The notes below the pieces were generated by a model. That model was not told where the DNA came from and made no database searches. It saw only the letters and a list, made by a program, of their open reading frames with translations. A stretch of DNA of 64,000 nt from Panulirus ornatus (lineage: Eukaryota > Arthropoda > Malacostraca > Decapoda > Palinuridae). Position numbers and translations under genes: made by a program. Below are positions 61,216 to 64,000 of the stretch, piece by piece. The number at the start of each line of letters is the position of its first letter. Position 1 is the stretch's first letter. The DNA is taken from contig NC_092250.1 of assembly GCF_036320965.1 (NCBI RefSeq), positions 11,677,100 through 11,741,099 on the forward strand, read 5' to 3'.

Positions 61216-63086
61216 GAAAAACACCAGAAATAAATTGTATAAACGACAGAGATAACGGGGACACTAGAAGGCTAATGTGCAGCAGCGGAGAGTCGGTGAT
61301 AGCATACAAAACTGCTGAGAGGAATTACACTTTCTTGTCAGGTTAGAAATATTTTTCATTACCAGACAACCCAATCGTGGACCAATCAGGCTTCCTGGTG
61401 TCTGTTTTTCTCATGTAAACTCATGTGAGTGATTCCTATAGACGAGAACTATTCTCAGTCCTCTTCCATGTCATGTATAGGTAACCAAGGCAATCCGAGC
61501 AGGGATCGAGAATCCAGTATTCTTGTGTCGTATTGTGGGGCTGACAATTATTTCTTTTATTATTATTATTCCATACGACTCGCATAAACTATTTTCTAGA
61601 ATAACTAGACTTGATAATCCTAGATGGAAGTAGAGTGGAGACAGAAAGTCTCTTTGTCTTATAATACTGGCAAGATGAAAGCCGCCAGTTTCCTTTCCTC
61701 CTTCATTTTTTTCAAAGAGCATGATGGATGATCCCTTGGATTCTAGCGGAACTGATGAGAAGAAAAAAGCTGAGGTTTGAAGGTTTCCCAGTGTTGCACC
61801 ATAGTCTGGCTTCCCGAGTAGAGCCAGAACAAGCATTATTAACCCTTTTTTTTCCCCCCCCACCTTTTGTATGAGCAGGTCGAGCTGGACTCTGGCCGAG
61901 TATATTGTTCTACTGCCGACTGAACTATTATGGATCCTGAAAAACAATTACTTTGTCTTTTTCATCGTATACCAAATTTTCTTGAATATTCAGGCGTAAG
62001 AAGATGAACATCACCTTCAAAAATTAAATGTTGAATTGGGGAACAAAATTAATACGAATGTAATTAGAAAATAAATGTAACAAAGATAGATTAAAAGAGA
62101 AAAAAAGTATCGAAAAGTGTTCGACCATATTCTCCCAGTTTCATTATGATGGTAATGCGATGATTCTTATTACAAAGAGCCAACTCTATAAGCGAGAGCA
62201 ACATCTCTCGCCCGTCAGAGTAGGTCAGGGTAGTCCGTCTCAAAGACTGGAGGCTATGAATAGTTCATCATATACCATAATGGCCTCACAAATAGATTTA
62301 TCATATGATGAGTTTCTTCCTTCGGCTCTTCGTTGGCTCATAACCCTAGCAGTCTTTCAGTGGTGCTGTAGGTCACGTTGGAGGCTTAATGTGTTCCAAA
62401 ACGTCGCTGTGAGCAAGCACGTCCCATAGGTTCCCGAGACTCAATATCCAAGGTTAAAAGCTTGGATGTCTCTCACGATCCTTTCACAGCACAGACTCGA
62501 GAGGATCACTGATGGAGTGGGATCTTATGTAATCGCATTCAGTACCACATATAAGCTATGACTGTACCTGCATTATTCGTTCCAGCGCATCAATTTCATC
62601 AACAATTACAAATTAATAGACATTTCTTTAGTTGAACTAGACTGAGTTTATGATTTCTGACCAAGTAGGCGCTAGAGAGTTTGGCATATACCCTAAAACA
62701 TTCATTAAAAAAGAATGTCTCTTTACTGCACAAATTTGTTATCATTTTCATCCCTGATCCCCCATATCTACCCAGTTATCCAGACCAGACTTACGTACAC
62801 AACCGGAACATGTAAATTCGTAAAGTTTTACCTAACTCTATGCGGTATAGAACTCTAAGGCTGATAATCTACAAGGGTTTAGATATAAAAAAAAGAAAGA
62901 TCGTGTTTGCCATTTCAGCTGGGACGGTTTGAAAGGTCGATAGAGGGACTGAAAAAAAAAAAAAGAAGGAAAAGTTCGTCTGGGTTTCCGCGAGACAGTT
63001 TCCTGAAGTTGGAATTCATAGCCTTATAACTTCTCGGCACTGTCCATTACGCCATTTTGGAGAGTTAGCGCATCGTCAGAAAAAAG

Positions 63087-63088
<2 letters not shown>
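61216..63088. other. no gene assigned
   Basis: Holds a 158-codon minus-strand open frame (61471-61947, MFFRIHNSSVGSRTIYSARV and onward) and an 89-codon plus-strand frame (62160-62429). Neither has a motif or composition that I can place. They may be chance frames. Confidence 0.35.

Positions 63089-63157
<69 letters not shown>
63089..63157. repeat. (CT)n microsatellite
   Basis: Perfect CT array. Confidence 0.98.
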
Positions 63158-63161
<4 letters not shown>

Positions 63162-63381
63162 CGTTCAACGTGAACACTGAGCGTCAGCTAGGGTTCAAGG
63201 GCGGCAGTTTCTTACATCTGTGGAGACTTCGAGATTTTAACTCATTAGCTGTAAACAGATGGCTTGACAGAGGCCTATGAAAGCACTATAGTTTTAAGGA
63301 TAGATATACGGCAGGTAGACGTGGCCAGCTTCCTGAGTGCTGCAAGAACCTCAAAAGGATGGAGAGGACTCATTGAACGGG

Positions 63382-63460
63382 AAGTAGTAGTAGTAGTAAT
63401 AGTAGTAGTAGTAGTAGTTGTAGTGGTAGTAGTAGTAGTAGTAGTAGTAGTTGTAGTACG
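63382..63460. repeat. (TAG)n trinucleotide repeat
   Basis: TAG/GTA repeats with a few TTG and TGG variants. Confidence 0.97.
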
Positions 63461-63565
63461 GTAGGTCAGGAGACAAGTTAAGGAGGTCTCTCTCTTTAAG
63501 ATTTTCTGTCATTGTCTCAGGTATAAACGAAGATTTACATTTGACGCTTTAACAGAAGAGTCTTA

Positions 63566-63642
63566 CGATTATCATTATTGTTATTATTATCATTATTGTT
63601 ATCATTATTATCATCATTATCATTATTATTATCATCGTTACT
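63566..63642. repeat. (TTA/TCA)n trinucleotide repeat
   Basis: Mixed ATTATT and ATCATT units. They encode an Asn/Asp run on the minus strand that is not a gene. Confidence 0.95.
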
Positions 63643-63675
63643 AGTTTTCACGTTTAAACCATTATCTTTTTCATT

Positions 63676-63678
<3 letters not shown>

Positions 63679-63761
<83 letters not shown>
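63679..63761. repeat. (TA)n microsatellite
   Basis: Touches the truncated 5' end of the last LINE-A copy. Confidence 0.98.
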
Positions 63762-63762
<1 letters not shown>

Positions 63763-63764
<2 letters not shown>

Positions 63765-64000
63765 AGGATTGGCGGAATGCTTGCATAGTGCCACTGTACA
63801 AAGGCAAGGGGATAAAAGTGAGTGCTCAAATTACAGAGGTATAAGTTTGTTGAGTATTCCTGGGAAATTATATGGGAGGATATTGATTGAGAGGGTGAAG
63901 GCATGTACAGAGCATCAGATTGGGGAAGAGCAGTGTGGTTTCAGAAGTGGTAGAGGTTGTGTGGATCAGGTGTTTGCTTTGAAAAATGTATGTGAAAAAT
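63763..64000 (+). mobile_element. LINE-A copy, runs off the window
   Basis: Starts at AGGATTGGCGGAATGC (DWRNACIVPLYKG) and continues through LSIPGKLYGRILIERVK and FRSGRGCVDQ. One base is missing in GCAAGGGGATAA (about 63806), so the frame shifts. The rest lies outside the window. Confidence 0.95.

Overview
The window looks like transposon-rich intergenic DNA from a large arthropod genome. A decapod crustacean is my best guess, from the style of the repeats: very many long (TA)n arrays, RTE-like LINEs, tRNA-derived SINEs and a 'CCTGGGGATAGGGGAG'-type SINE. That guess is recognition from memory and was not checked. I recognise no host protein-coding gene, rRNA or functional tRNA. Every long open reading frame that I can interpret belongs to a retroelement; one further 158-codon frame (61471-61947, minus) is unassigned.

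One family dominates. LINE-A is an APE-endonuclease/reverse-transcriptase non-LTR retrotransposon, probably RTE-like, with about 25 copies or fragments on both strands: 1040-1188, 1712-3904, 4263-5920, 8101-10926, 16014-19253, 19363-19995, 20330-24531, 24646-25734, 30461-33365, 35704-35772, 36283-37768, 44319-47535, 48781-51042, 53636-53885, 54375-56863 and 63763 to the right edge. Most are 5' truncated. The copies at 8101 and 49521 differ by about six substitutions in 1,330 bp by eye, so the family was active recently. The copy at 16014-19253 is the fullest and keeps the 5' end and the endonuclease. Its first ~170 nt, joined to the LINE-A 3' tail, make the short element SINE-B (copies at 7832, 12905, 13200, 20038 and 47634). 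Almost every insertion end lies against a (TA)n array.

Other repeat families are present. A decayed CR1/Jockey-type LINE lies at 11161-14470, with C-terminal scraps at 42780-43045 and 61080-61215. A Penelope-like element (PLE) GIY-YIG endonuclease scrap lies at 53526-53627. Two loci, 4070-4114 and a foldback at 33455-33706, carry candidate minimal hammerhead ribozymes of the kind known from Penelope-like elements. A tRNA-derived SINE is seen at 15425-15600, 36140-36280 and 51405-51480. A tRNA-like palindrome lies at 15913-16005, and a short dispersed motif occurs five times.

Tandem repeats include a 39-bp minisatellite with a 151-bp higher-order unit (6636-7375), a 62-bp array (26590-26905), a degenerate ~60-bp array (41985-42340), a 32-bp triplet (28799-28893), a 134-bp duplication (53162-53430), and CT, CA, TAG and TTA/TCA microsatellites. 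The remaining stretches (1-1039, 5921-6635, 25830-26589, 26906-30375, 37846-41170, 57035-61079, 61216-63088 and others) are AT-rich sequence in which I see no gene.
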